A stretch of DNA of 30,611 nucleotides from Saccoglossus kowalevskii (lineage: Eukaryota > Hemichordata > Enteropneusta > Harrimaniidae), in contig NW_003125999.1 of NCBI RefSeq assembly GCF_000003605.2, positions 1 to 30,611 of the forward strand. Reading direction: 5' to 3'. A program made the position numbers and the translations under genes. Shown here one piece after another: positions 1 through 9,253 of this stretch; within the stretch, counting starts at the first letter, position 1; every line of letters starts with the position of its first letter. A model generated the notes under the pieces. That model was not told the DNA's origin. It worked only from the letters and a program-made list of their open reading frames with translations, and did not search any database.

Positions 1-25
1 ATTCTGCATTGGTTTTGCAGTAGGC
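1..25 (-). rRNA. 5S-like copy, cut by the window edge
   Basis: Only 5S nt 1-25 (the 5' end) lie in the window. Confidence 0.7.
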
Positions 26-123
26 TGAATATTCGTCGGAATTGGATCGTCATTTAATGCTACGGCTAGGCAAAAAATCATAGGAAAAAGTTAGTATGTA
101 ATGTGGAATAAAGATGTTGATGA

Positions 124-242
124 GCCTACTGCACGTGGTATTCTCAGCCGGTCTCCCATGCTAATACTAACCACGCCCGATGCAGCTTAGCTTCAGTGAT
201 CCGACGAGAACTGGTGTATTCTGCAACGGTTTTGCAGAAGGC
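124..242 (-). rRNA. 5S-like copy
   Basis: Full length. Box C is altered (GCTAATAC on the plus strand) and helix I has one mismatch (AAGGC end). Twin of 24360-24478. Confidence 0.65.
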
Positions 243-339
243 TGAATATTCGTCGGAATTGCATGACGTTTAACGCTTCGGTAAGGCAAAAAATCCCGGG
301 AAAAAGTTGGTATGTACGGTGGAATAAAAATGTTGAGAA

Positions 340-458
340 GCCTACTTCACATGGTATTCCCAGCCGGTCTCCGATTCAAGTACTAACCACTCCCGATGCA
401 GCTTAACTTCAGTGATCAGACGAGAACTGGTGTATTCTGCACTGGTTTGGCAGAAGGC
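340..458 (-). rRNA. 5S-like copy
   Basis: Full length. CTTCACATGG, CCGATTCAAG and AGAAGGC changes weaken helix I. Twin of 24576-24694. Confidence 0.62.
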
Positions 459-555
459 AGGATATTCGTCAGAATTGCATGTCGTTTAACGCTTCGGTAA
501 GGCAAACAATCCAGGGAAAAAGTTGGTATGTACGGTGGAATAAAAATGTTGATAA

Positions 556-674
556 GCCTACTGCACATGGTATTCCCAGCCGGTCTCCCATGCAAGTACT
601 TACCACGTCCGATGCAGCTTAACTTCAGTGATCGGACGAGAACTGGTGTATTCTGCTATGGTTTGGCAGTAGGC
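556..674 (-). rRNA. 5S-like copy, near consensus
   Basis: Full length with four changes (CACATGG, ACTTACC, CGTCCG, CTATGG); helix I intact. Twin of 1419-1537. Confidence 0.7.
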
Positions 675-771
675 AGAATATTCGTCCGAATTGCATGTCG
701 TTTAACGCTTCGGTAAATCAAAAAATCCCGGGACAAAGTTGGTATGTACGGTGGAATAAAAATGTTGAGAA

Positions 772-890
772 GCCTACTTCACATGGTATTCCCAGCCGGT
801 CTCCGATTCAAGTACTAACCACTCCCGATGCAGCTTAACTTCAGTGATCAGACGAGAACTGGTGTATTCTGCACTGGTTTGGCAGAAGGC
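772..890 (-). rRNA. 5S-like copy
   Basis: Same type as 340-458; twin of 1635-1753. Confidence 0.62.
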
Positions 891-987
891 AGGATATTCG
901 TCAGAATTGGATGTAATTTAATACTTCGGCTAGGCAAAAAATCCCGGGAAAAAGTTAGTATGTACGGTGGAATAAAAATGTTGATGA

Positions 988-1106
988 GCCTAATGCACGT
1001 GGTATTCCCAGCCGGTCTCCCGGGCAAGTACTAACCACGCCCAATGCAGCTTAACTTCAGTGATCGGACGAGAACTGGTGTATTCTGCATTGGTTTTGCA
1101 GCAGGC
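988..1106 (-). rRNA. 5S-like copy
   Basis: Full length. CCTAATGC breaks one helix I pair; CCCGGGCAAG and CCCAATG are private. Twin of 1851-1969. Confidence 0.64.
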
Positions 1107-1203
1107 TGAATATTCGTCGGAATTGGATGTCATTTAATGCTACGGCTAGGCAAAAAATCATGGGTAAAAGTTACTATGTAATGTGGAATAAAAATGTTGA
1201 TGA

Positions 1204-1321
1204 GCCTACTGCTCGTGGTATTCCCAGCCAGTCTCCCATGCAAGTACTAACCACGCCCGATGCAGCTTAACTTCAGTGATCGGACAAGAATGGTGTGTTC
1301 TGCAATGGTTTGACAATAGGC
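1204..1321 (-). pseudogene. 5S-like copy with 1-bp deletion
   Basis: 118 bp: AAGAATGG lacks one base in the loop region. Matches 2067-2170 in its first half. Confidence 0.6.
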
Positions 1322-1418
1322 TGAATATTCGTCAGAATTGCATGTCGTTTAACGCTTCGGTAAGGCAAACAATCCAGGGAAAAAGTTGGTATGTACGGTG
1401 GAATAAAAATGTTGATAA

Positions 1419-1537
1419 GCCTACTGCACATGGTATTCCCAGCCGGTCTCCCATGCAAGTACTTACCACGTCCGATGCAGCTTAACTTCAGTGATCGGAC
1501 GAGAACTGGTGTATTCTGCTATGGTTTGGCAGTAGGC
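1419..1537 (-). rRNA. 5S-like copy, near consensus
   Basis: Identical type to 556-674 (863-bp repeat). Confidence 0.7.
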
Positions 1538-1634
1538 AGAATATTCGTCCGAATTGCATGTCGTTTAACGCTTCGGTAAATCAAAAAATCCCGGGACAAA
1601 GTTGGTATGTACGGTGGAATAAAAATGTTGAGAA

Positions 1635-1753
1635 GCCTACTTCACATGGTATTCCCAGCCGGTCTCCGATTCAAGTACTAACCACTCCCGATGCAGCTTA
1701 ACTTCAGTGATCAGACGAGAACTGGTGTATTCTGCACTGGTTTGGCAGAAGGC
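1635..1753 (-). rRNA. 5S-like copy
   Basis: Second copy of 772-890. Confidence 0.62.
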
Positions 1754-1850
1754 AGGATATTCGTCAGAATTGGATGTAATTTAATACTTCGGCTAGGCAA
1801 AAAATCCCGGGAAAAAGTTAGTATGTACGGTGGAATAAAAATGTTGATGA

Positions 1851-1969
1851 GCCTAATGCACGTGGTATTCCCAGCCGGTCTCCCGGGCAAGTACTAACCA
1901 CGCCCAATGCAGCTTAACTTCAGTGATCGGACGAGAACTGGTGTATTCTGCATTGGTTTTGCAGCAGGC
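1851..1969 (-). rRNA. 5S-like copy
   Basis: Second copy of 988-1106. Confidence 0.64.
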
Positions 1970-2066
1970 TGAATATTCGTCGGAATTGGATGTCATTTAA
2001 TGCTACGGCTAGGCAAAAAATCATGGGTAAAAGTTACTATGTAATGTGGAATAAAAATGTTGATGA

Positions 2067-2170
2067 GCCTACTGCTCGTGGTATTCCCAGCCAGTCTCCC
2101 ATGCAAGTACTAACCACGCCCGATGCAGCTTAAGTTCAGTGATCGGACGAGAACTGGTGTATTCTGCAAT
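2067..2170 (-). pseudogene. Headless 5S copy (98-bp deletion type)
   Basis: Lacks 5S nt 1-15 and 83 bp of upstream spacer. Joint TGCAAT/AAAAATG, with AAT shared by both parent sites. No helix I, start site or TATA element. Confidence 0.85.
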
Positions 2171-2184
2171 AAAAATGTTCATCA

Positions 2185-2303
2185 GCCTACTACACGTGGT
2201 ATTCCCAGCCGGTCTCCCATGCAAGTACTAACCACGCCCGATGCAGCTTAACTTCAGTGATCGGACGAGAACTGGTGTATTCTGCATTGGTTTTGCAGCA
2301 GGC
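2185..2303 (-). rRNA. 5S-like copy
   Basis: Full length with four changes (CTACAC, CATTGG, GGTTTTGC, GCAGCAGGC). Confidence 0.68.
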
Positions 2304-2400
2304 TGAATATTCGTCGGAATTGGATGTCATTTAATGCTACGGCTAGGCAAAAAATCAAAGGAAAAAGTTAGTATGTAACGTGGAATAAAAAAGTGGATGA

Positions 2401-2519
2401 CCCTACTGCACGTGGTATTCCCAGCCGGTCTCCCATGCTAGTACTAACCACGCCCGATGCATCTTAACTTCAGTGATCGGACGAGAACTTCTGTATTCTG
2501 CAATGGTTTGGCAGTAGGC
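2401..2519 (-). rRNA. 5S-like copy
   Basis: Full length; 3' terminal base changed (CCCTACT). GCTAGTAC, GCATCTT and CTTCTG are also changed. Confidence 0.63.
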
Positions 2520-2616
2520 TGAATATTCGTCCGAATTTTATGTCATTTAATGCTTCGTCTAGGCAAAAAATCATGGGAAAAAGTTAGAATGTAATGTGGA
2601 ATAAAAATGTTGATGG

Positions 2617-2735
2617 GCATACTGCATGTGGTATTCCCAGCCGGTCTCACGTGCAAGTCCTAACCATGCCCGATGCGGCTTAACTTCAGTGATCGAACGA
2701 GAACTGGAGTATTCTGCATTGGTTTGGCAGTAGGC
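2617..2735 (-). rRNA. 5S-like copy
   Basis: Full length, many changes (GCATACTGCATG, CACGTGCAAGTCC, CATGCCC). Twin of 9686-9804. Confidence 0.58.
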
Positions 2736-2832
2736 TGAATATTCGTCGGAATTGGATTTCAATTAATGTTTCGGTTAGGCAAATAATAAAGGGAAAAAGA
2801 TAGTATGTACGGTGGAATAAAAATGTTGATAA

Positions 2833-2950
2833 GCCTACTGCACGTGGTATTCCCAGCCGGTCTCCCATGCAAGTACTAACCACGCCCGATGCAGGTTAAC
2901 TTCAGTGATCGGACAAGAACTGGTGTATTCTGCTATGGTTTGGCAGTAGC
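2833..2950 (-). pseudogene. 5S-like copy, 1 bp short at its 5' end
   Basis: Near consensus except CAGGTT, ACAAG, CTATGG and a lost G (AGTAGCC) that shortens helix I. Twins 9902 and 28615. Confidence 0.55.
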
Positions 2951-3047
2951 CGAATATTCGTCCGAATTGTATGTCTTTTAATGCTTCGTCTGGGCAAAAA
3001 ATCATGGGAAAAAGTTAGAATGTAATGTGGAATAAAAATGTTGATGG

Positions 3048-3166
3048 GCCTACTGCACGTGGTATTCCCAGCCGGTCTCCCGTGCAAGTCCTAACCATGC
3101 CCGATGCAGCTTAACTTCAGTGATCGGACGAGAACTGCTGTATTCTGCAATGGTTTGGCAGTAGGC
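3048..3166 (-). rRNA. 5S-like copy, near consensus
   Basis: Four changes: CCGTGC, AGTCCT, CATGCC, CTGCTG. Helix I intact. Twins 10117 and 28830. Confidence 0.68.
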
Positions 3167-3263
3167 TGAATATTCGTCCGAACTGTATGTCATTTAATGC
3201 TTCGCCTAGGCAAAAAATCATGGGAAAAAGTTAGAATGTAATGTGGAATAAAAATGTTGATGG

Positions 3264-3382
3264 GCCTACTACACGTGGTATTCCCAGCCGGTCTCCCGTG
3301 CAAGTCCTAACCATGCCCGATGCAGCTTAACTTCAGTGGTCGGACGAGAACTCGAGTATTCTGCAATGGTTTGGCAATAGGC
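3264..3382 (-). rRNA. 5S-like copy
   Basis: CTACAC, CCGTGC, AGTCCT, GTGGTCGG, CTCGAG (an XhoI-like site) and CAATAGGC. Twins 6056, 10333 and 29046. Confidence 0.62.
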
Positions 3383-3479
3383 TGAATATTCGTCGGAATT
3401 GGATGTAATTTAATACTTCGGCTAGGCAAAAAATCCCGGGAAAAAGTTAATATGTATGGTGGAATAAAAATGTTGATGA

Positions 3480-3591
3480 GCCTAATGCACATGGTATTCC
3501 AGGCCGGTCACCTATGCAACCACGCCCGATGCAGCTTAACTTCAGTGATCGGACGAGAACTGGTGTATTCTGCAATGGTTTGGCAGTAGGC
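3480..3591 (-). pseudogene. 5S copy with 7-bp box C deletion
   Basis: ATGCAACCACG replaces ATGCAAGTACTAACCACG, removing 5S nt about 74-80 and the heart of box C. Private CACCTATG. Confidence 0.85.
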
Positions 3592-3688
3592 TGAATATTT
3601 GTCGGAATTGGATTTCAATTAATGCTTCGGCTAGGCAGAAAATCACGGGAAAAAGATAGTATGTATGGTGGAATAAAAATGTTGATAA

Positions 3689-3807
3689 GCCTACTGCACG
3701 TTGTATTCCCAGCAGGTCTCCTATGCAAGTACTAACCACGCCCGATGCAGCTTAACTTCAGTGATCGGACGAGAACTGCTGTATTCTGCAATGGTTTGGC
3801 AGTAGGC
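3689..3807 (-). rRNA. 5S-like copy, near consensus
   Basis: Four changes (CGTTGT, GCAGG, CCTATG, CTGCTG); helix I intact. Confidence 0.67.
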
Positions 3808-3901
3808 TGAATTTTCGTCCGAATTTTATGTAATTTAATACTTCGGCTAGGCAAAAAATCCCGGGAAAAAGTTAGTATGTATGGTAGAAAAATGATGATG
3901 A

Positions 3902-4020
3902 GCCTAATGCACATGGTATTCCAGGCCGGTCTCCCATGCAAGTACTATCCACGCCCGATGCAGCTTAACTTCAGTGATCGGACGAGAACTGGTGTATTCT
4001 GCAATGATTTGGCAGTAGGC
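3902..4020 (-). rRNA. 5S-like copy
   Basis: CCTAATGCACATGG, CCAGG, CTATCC, AATGAT. The 3' spacer is 3 bp short but keeps T5. Confidence 0.63.
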
Positions 4021-4117
4021 TGAATATTCTTCGGAATTGGATGTCATTTAATGCTACGGCTAGGCAAAAAATCAAGGGTAAAAGTTAGTATGTAACGTGG
4101 AATAAAAATGTTGATGA

Positions 4118-4236
4118 GCCTACTGCACGTGGTATTCTCAGCCGTTCTCCCATGCAAGTACTAACCTCGCCCGATGCAGCTTAACTTCAGAGATCGGACG
4201 AGAACTGGTGTATTCTGCAATGGTTTATCAGTACGC
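4118..4236 (-). rRNA. 5S-like copy
   Basis: TTCTCAG, CCGTTC, ACCTCG, CAGAGAT, TTATCAGTACGC; the last breaks helix I. Confidence 0.58.
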
Positions 4237-4333
4237 TGAATATTCGTCGGAATTGGATGTAATTTAATACTTCGGCTAGGCAAAAAATCCCGGGAAAAAG
4301 TTAGTATGTACGGAGGAATAAAAATGTTGATGA

Positions 4334-4452
4334 GCCTACTGCACGTGGTATTCCCAACCAGTCTCACATGCAAGTACTAACCTCGCCCGATGCAGCTTAA
4401 CTTCAGTGATCGGACGAGAACTGGTGTATTCTGCAATGATTTGGCAGTAGGC
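4334..4452 (-). rRNA. 5S-like copy
   Basis: CCCAACCAGTCTCACATG, ACCTCG, AATGAT; helix I intact. Twin of 26894. Confidence 0.66.
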
Positions 4453-4549
4453 TGAATATTCGTCGGAATTGGATGTCATTTAATGCTACGGCTAGGCAAA
4501 AAATCATGGGTAAAAGTTAGTATGTAATGTGGAATAAAAATGTTGATGA

Positions 4550-4668
4550 GCCTACTGCACGTGGTATTCCCTGCCGGTCTCCCATGCAAGTACTAACCAC
4601 GCCCGATGCAGCTGAAATTCAGTGATCGGACGAGAACTGGTGTGTTCTGCAATGGTTTGACAGTAGGC
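4550..4668 (-). rRNA. 5S-like copy
   Basis: CCCTGCC, GCTGAAATTC (box A hit), GTGTTC, TTGACAG. Twin of 27110. Confidence 0.64.
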
Positions 4669-4765
4669 TGAATATTCGTCAGAATTGCCTGTGGTTTAAC
4701 GCTTTGGCTAGGCAAAAAATCCCGCGAAAAATTTGGTATGTACGGTGGAATAAAAATGTTGATAA

Positions 4766-4884
4766 GCCTACTGCACGTGGTATTCACAGCCGGTCTCCCA
4801 TGCAAGTACTAACCAAGCCCGATGCAGCTTAACTTCAGTGGTTGGACGAGAACTGGTGTATTCTGCAATGGTTTGGCAGTAGGC
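4766..4884 (-). rRNA. 5S-like copy, near consensus
   Basis: TTCACAG, CCAAGCC, GTGGTTGG; helix I intact. Twins 11622 and 27326. Confidence 0.68.
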
Positions 4885-4981
4885 TGAATATTCGTCGGAA
4901 TTGGATGTCATTTACTGCTACGGATAGGCAAAAAATCATGGGTAAAATTTAGTATGTAATGTGGAAGAAAAATGTTGATGA

Positions 4982-5100
4982 GCCTACTGCACGTGGTATT
5001 CTCAGCCGTTCTCCCATGCAAGTACTAACCACACCCGATGCAGCTTAACTTCAGAGATCGGACGAGAACTGGTGTATTCTGCAATGGTTTGGCAGTAGTC
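4982..5100 (-). rRNA. 5S-like copy
   Basis: TTCTCAG, CCGTTC, CCACACC, CAGAGAT and AGTAGTC (helix I mismatch). Twin of 27542. Confidence 0.6.
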
Positions 5101-5197
5101 TGAATATTCGTCGGAATTGGATGTAATTTAATACTTCGGCTAGGCAAAAAATCCAGGAAAAATATTACTATGTACAGTGGAATAAAATTTTTGATGA

Positions 5198-5316
5198 GCC
5201 TACTGCACGTGGTATTCCCAGCCGATCTCCCATGCAAGTACTAACCATGCCCGATGCAGATTAACTTCAGTGATCGGACGAGAACTTGTTTATTCTGCAT
5301 TGGTTTGGCAGTAGGC
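5198..5316 (-). rRNA. 5S-like copy
   Basis: CCGATC, CATGCC, CAGATTAAC, CTTGTTTATT. Terminator context changed to AATAAAATTTTTGATG. Twin of 27758. Confidence 0.6.
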
Positions 5317-5414
5317 TGAATATTCGTCGCAATTGGATGTCATTTAATGCTTCGGCTAGGCAAAAAATCAAGGAAAAAAAGTTAGTATGTAATGTGTAAT
5401 AAAAATGTTGATGA

Positions 5415-5533
5415 GCCTTTTGCACGTGGTATTCTCAGCAGGTCTCCCGTGCAAGTACTAACCACGCCCGATGCGGCTTAACTTCAGTGATCGGACGAGA
5501 ACTCGTGTATTCTGCAATGGTTTGGCAGTAGGC
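5415..5533 (-). rRNA. 5S-like copy absent from the distant block
   Basis: GCCTTTTGC disrupts helix I. This is the monomer missing from 26800-28343. Confidence 0.58.
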
Positions 5534-5630
5534 TGAATATTCGTCGGAATTGGATGTAATTTAATACTTCGGCTAGGCAAAAAATCACGGGAAAAAGTTA
5601 GTATGTACGGTGGAATAAAAATGTTCATCA

Positions 5631-5749
5631 GCCTACAGCACGTGGTATTCCCAGCCGGTCTCCCATGCTAGTACTAACCGCGCCCGATTCAGCTTAACTT
5701 CAGTGATCGGACGCGAACTGGTGTATTCTGCAATGGTGTGGCAGTAGGC
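5631..5749 (-). rRNA. 5S-like copy
   Basis: CATCAG-type 3' flank; CTACAGC, GCTAGT, ACCGCG, GATTCAG, ACGCG, GGTGTGG. Twin of 27974. Confidence 0.6.
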
Positions 5750-5846
5750 TGAATATTCGTCAGAATTGGATGTAATTTAATACTTCGGCTAGGCAAAAAA
5801 TCCCGGGAAAAAGTTAGTATGTATGGTGGAATAACAATGTTGATGA

Positions 5847-5958
5847 GCCTAATGCACATGGTATTCCAGGCCAGTCTCCCATTCAACCACGCCCGATGCA
5901 GCTTAACTTCAGTGATCGGACGAGAACTGGTGTATTCTGCAATGGTTTGGCAGTAGGC
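5847..5958 (-). pseudogene. 5S copy with 7-bp box C deletion
   Basis: CCCATTCAACC deletion context; first T-run broken (TAACAATG). Twins 7331, 8397 and 28190. Confidence 0.85.
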
Positions 5959-6055
5959 TGAATATTCGTCCGAACTGTATGTCATTTAATGCTTCGCCTA
6001 GGCAAAAAATCATGGGAAAAAGTTAGAATGTAATGTGGAATAAAAATGTTGATGG

Positions 6056-6174
6056 GCCTACTACACGTGGTATTCCCAGCCGGTCTCCCGTGCAAGTCCT
6101 AACCATGCCCGATGCAGCTTAACTTCAGTGGTCGGACGAGAACTCGAGTATTCTGCAATGGTTTGGCAATAGGC
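6056..6174 (-). rRNA. 5S-like copy
   Basis: Same type as 3264-3382 (CTCGAG variant). Confidence 0.62.
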
Positions 6175-6271
6175 TGAATATTCGTCGGAATTGGATGTAA
6201 TTTAATACTTCGGCTAGGCAAAAAATCCCGGGAAAAAGTTAATATGTATGGTGGAATAAAAATGTTGATGA

Positions 6272-6383
6272 GCCTAATGCACATGGTATTCCAGGCCGGT
6301 CTCCTATGCAACCACGCCCGATGCAGCTTAACTTCAGTGATCGGACGAGAACTGGTGTATTCTGCAATGGTTTGGCAGTAGGC
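6272..6383 (-). pseudogene. 5S copy with 7-bp box C deletion
   Basis: First of three consecutive 209-bp monomers; CCTATGCAACC. Confidence 0.86.
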
Positions 6384-6480
6384 TGAATATTCGTCGGAAT
6401 CGGATGTAATTTAATACTTCGGCTAGGCAAAAAATCTCGGGAAAAAGTTAGTATGTATGGTGGAATAAAAATGTTGATGA

Positions 6481-6592
6481 GCCTAATGCACATGGTATTC
6501 CAGGCCGGTCTCCCATGCAACCACGCCCGATGCAGCTTAACTTCAGTGATCGGACGAGAACTGGTGTATTCTGCAATGGTTTGGCAGTAGGC
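6481..6592 (-). pseudogene. 5S copy with 7-bp box C deletion
   Basis: Second of the 209-bp run; differs little from the next copy, so a recent local duplication. Confidence 0.86.
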
Positions 6593-6689
6593 TGAATATT
6601 CGTCGGAATCGGATGTAATTTAATACTTCGGCTAGGCAAAAAATCCCGGGAAAAAGTTAATATGTATGGTGGAATAAAAATGTTGATGA

Positions 6690-6801
6690 GCCTAATGCAC
6701 ATGGTATTCCAGGCCGGTCTCCCATGCAACCACGCCCGATGCAGCTTAACTTCAGTGATCGGACGAGAACTGGTGTATTCTGCAATGGTTTGGCAGTAGG
6801 C
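6690..6801 (-). pseudogene. 5S copy with 7-bp box C deletion
   Basis: Third of the 209-bp run. Confidence 0.86.
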
Positions 6802-6898
6802 TGAATATTCGTCGGAATTGGATGTAATTTAATACTTCGGCTAGGCAAAAAATCCCGGGAAAAATTTATTATGTACGGTGGAATAAAAATGTTGATGA

Positions 6899-7017
6899 TC
6901 CTACTGCACGTGGTATTCCCAACCAGTCTCCCATGCAAGTACTATCCACGCCCGATGCAGCTTAACTTCAGTGATCAAACAAGAACTGGTGTATTCTGCA
7001 GTGATTTGGCAGTAGGC
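6899..7017 (-). rRNA. 5S-like copy
   Basis: 3' terminal base changed (TCCTACT); CCCAACCAG, CTATCC, GATCAAACAAG, CAGTGAT. Twins 7965 and 29680. Confidence 0.58.
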
Positions 7018-7114
7018 TGAATATTTGTCGGAATTGGATGTCATTTAATGCAACAGCTAGGCAAAAAATCATGGGTAAAAGTTAGTATGTAACGTGGAAT
7101 AAACATGTTGATGA

Positions 7115-7233
7115 GCCTACTGCACGTGGTATTCCCAGCCGGTCTCCCATGCAAGTACTAACCGCGCCCGATTCAGCTTAACTTCAGTGATCGGACGCGA
7201 ACTGGTGTATTCTGCAATGGTGTGGCAGTAGGC
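7115..7233 (-). rRNA. 5S-like copy, near consensus
   Basis: ACCGCG, GATTCAG, ACGCG, GGTGTGG; helix I intact. First T-run reduced (TAAACATG). Confidence 0.66.
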
Positions 7234-7330
7234 TGAATATTCGTCAGAATTGGATGTAATTTAATACTTCGGCTAGGCAAAAAATCCCGGGAAAAAGTTA
7301 GTATGTATGGTGGAATAACAATGTTGATGA

Positions 7331-7442
7331 GCCTAATGCACATGGTATTGCAGGCCAGTCTCCCATTCAACCACGCCCGATGCAGCTTAACTTCAGTGAT
7401 CGGACGAGAACTGGTGTATTCTGCAATGGTTTGGCAGTAGGC
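7331..7442 (-). pseudogene. 5S copy with 7-bp box C deletion
   Basis: TATTGCAGGCCAG and CCCATTCAACC; twin of 8397 in the 1,066-bp repeat. Confidence 0.85.
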
Positions 7443-7539
7443 TGAATATTCGTCCGAATTGTATGTCATTTAATGCTTCGTCTAGGCAAAAAATCATGGG
7501 AAAAAGTTAGAATGTACGGTGGAATAAAAATGTTCATCA

Positions 7540-7658
7540 GCCTACTGCACGTGGTATTCCCAGCCGGTCTCCCATGCAAATATTAACCACGCCCGATTCA
7601 GCTTAACTTCAGTGATCGGACGCGAACTGGTGTATTCTGCAATGGTTTGGCAATAGGC
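7540..7658 (-). rRNA. 5S-like copy
   Basis: CATCAG-type flank; box C altered (CAAATATTAAC). CAATAGGC gives a G-U pair in helix I. Twin of 8606. Confidence 0.62.
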
Positions 7659-7755
7659 TGAATATTCGTCGGAATTGGATGTAATTTAATACTTCGGCTA
7701 GGCAAAAAATCCCGGGAAAATGTTAACATGTATGGTGGAATAAAAATGTTGATGA

Positions 7756-7867
7756 GCCTAATGCACATGGTATTCCAGGCCGGTCTCCCATGCAACCACG
7801 CCCGATGCAGCTTAACTTCAGTGATCGGACGAGAACTGGTGTATTCTGCAATGGTTTGGCAGTAGGC
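7756..7867 (-). pseudogene. 5S copy with 7-bp box C deletion
   Basis: Spacer TTAACATG; twin of 29471. Its counterpart was lost from the second 1,066-bp unit by recombination. Confidence 0.85.
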
Positions 7868-7964
7868 TGAATATTCGTCGGAATTGGATGTAATTTAATA
7901 CTTCGGCTAGGCAAAAAATCCCGGGAAAAATTTATTATGTACGGTGGAATAAAAATGTTGATGA

Positions 7965-8083
7965 TCCTACTGCACGTGGTATTCCCAACCAGTCTCCCAT
8001 GCAAGTACTATCCACGCCCGATGCAGCTTAACTTCAGTGATCGGACGAGAACTGGTGTATTCTGCAATGATTTGGCAGTAGGC
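7965..8083 (-). rRNA. 5S-like copy
   Basis: TCCTACT 3' end, CCCAACCAG, CTATCC, AATGAT. Twin of 29680. Confidence 0.6.
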
Positions 8084-8180
8084 TGAATATTTGTCGGAAT
8101 TGGATGTCATTTAATGCAACAGCTAGGCAAAAAATCATGGGTAAAAGTTAGTATGTAACGTGGAATAAACATGTTGATGA

Positions 8181-8299
8181 GCCTACTGCACGTGGTATTC
8201 CCAGCCGGTCTCCCATGCAAGTACTAACCACGCCCAATTCAGCTTAACTTCAGTGATCGGACGCGAACTGGTGTATTCTGCAATGGTGTGGCAGTAGGC
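8181..8299 (-). rRNA. 5S-like copy
   Basis: As 7115 but CCCAATTCAG. Starts the second 1,066-bp unit. Confidence 0.63.
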
Positions 8300-8396
8300 T
8301 GAATATTCGTCAGAATTGGATGTAATTTAATACTTCGGCTAGGCAAAAAATCCCGGGAAAAAGTTAGTATGTATGGTGGAATAACAATGTTGATGA

Positions 8397-8508
8397 GCCT
8401 AATGCACATGGTATTGCAGGCCAGTCTCCCATTCAACCACGCCCGATGCAGCTTAACTTCAGTGATCGGACGAGAACTGGTGTATTCTGCAATGGTTTGG
8501 CAGTAGGC
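8397..8508 (-). pseudogene. 5S copy with 7-bp box C deletion
   Basis: Second copy of 7331-7442. Confidence 0.85.
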
Positions 8509-8605
8509 TGAATATTCGTCCGAATTGTATGTCATTTAATGCTTCGTCTAGGCAAAAAATCATGGGAAAAAGTTAGAATGTACGGTGGAATAAAAATGTT
8601 CATCA

Positions 8606-8724
8606 GCCTACTGCACGTGGTATTCCCAGCCGGTCTCCCATGCAAATATTAACCACGCCCGATTCAGCTTAACTTCAGTGATCAGACGCGAACTGGTGTA
8701 TTCTGCAATGGTTTGGCAATAGGC
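8606..8724 (-). rRNA. 5S-like copy
   Basis: Second copy of 7540-7658, with GATCAGACG. Confidence 0.6.
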
Positions 8725-8821
8725 TGAATATTCGTCGGAATTGGATGTAATTTAATACTTCGGCTAGGCAAAAAATCCCGGGAAAAAGTTAACATGTATG
8801 GTGGAATAAAAATGTTGATGA

Positions 8822-8940
8822 GCCTACTGCACGTGGTATTCCCAACCAGTCTCCCATGCAAGTACTATCCACGCCCGATTCAGCTTAACTTCAGTGATCG
8901 GACGAGAACTGGTGTATTCTGCAATGATTTGGCAGTAGGC
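8822..8940 (-). rRNA. 5S-like copy, recombinant monomer
   Basis: Low-coordinate flank (TTAACATGTATGG) as 7756; body (CCCAACCAG, CTATCC, AATGAT) as 7965. A crossover in or near the shared AATAAAAATGTTGATGA explains it. Confidence 0.65.
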
Positions 8941-9037
8941 TGAATATTTGTCGGAATTGGATGTCATTTAATGCAACAGCTAGGCAAAAAATCATGGGTA
9001 AAAGTTAGTATGTAACGTGGAATAAACATGTTGATGA

Positions 9038-9156
9038 GCCTACTGCACGTGGTATTCCCAGCCGGTCTCCCATGCAAGTACTAACCACGCCCGATGCAGC
9101 TTAAATTCAGTGATCGGACGAGAACTGGTGTGTTTTGCAATGGTTTGACAGTAGGC
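9038..9156 (-). rRNA. 5S-like copy
   Basis: GCTTAAATTC, GTGTTTTGC, TTGACAG; helix I keeps eight of nine pairs. Similar to 10974. Confidence 0.65.
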
Positions 9157-9253
9157 TGAATATTCGTCAGAATTGCATGTCTTTTAATGCTTCGTCTGGG
9201 CAAAAAATCATGGGAAAAAGTTAGAATGCAATGTGGAATAAAAATGTTCATCA

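Larger units (their letters stand above)
477..2132 (-). repeat. 863-bp higher-order repeat, two copies
   Basis: Positions 477-1270 recur almost unchanged at 1340-2133, offset 863. The unit is four monomers. Adjacent monomers differ from each other much more than the two copies of the four-monomer block do. Confidence 0.9.
2648..3595 (-). repeat. Duplicated block C, copy 1
   Basis: Near-identical to 9717-10664 (offset 7,069). Its first part, 2648-3393, also matches 28430-29175. All three share the same private variants, for example GGTTAGGCAAATAATAAAGGG in the spacer near 2770, 9839 and 28557. Confidence 0.88.
4240..6000 (-). repeat. Duplicated block G, copy 1
   Basis: Matches 26800-28343. 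From 4240 to 5350 the offset is 22,560; from about 5550 it is 22,343. The difference of 217 bp is one monomer (5S copy 5415-5533), present here and missing from the distant copy. Confidence 0.85.
7100..9060 (-). repeat. 1,066-bp higher-order repeat with a recombinant second copy
   Basis: 7115-8180 (monomers of 216, 209, 216, 209 and 216 bp) repeats from 8181. The second copy is one monomer shorter: the 5S at 8822 joins the upstream part of the 7756-type monomer to the body of the 7965-type monomer. Confidence 0.85.

Noticed and set aside
132-137. CACGTG E-box in most copies
   Set aside because: It lies inside 5S helix V, where the pairing explains its conservation; it breaks freely to CACATG without other change.
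2178-2188. Hammerhead ribozyme core (minus-strand CTGATGA in CATCAG-type flanks)
   Set aside because: The second conserved GAAA box and flanking stems are not found at a workable distance; the match comes from the 5S 3' end plus the microinversion.
3349-3354. CTCGAG and CCCGGG restriction-site periodicity as a signal
   Set aside because: These are subfamily variants within the gene and spacer and follow the block duplications.
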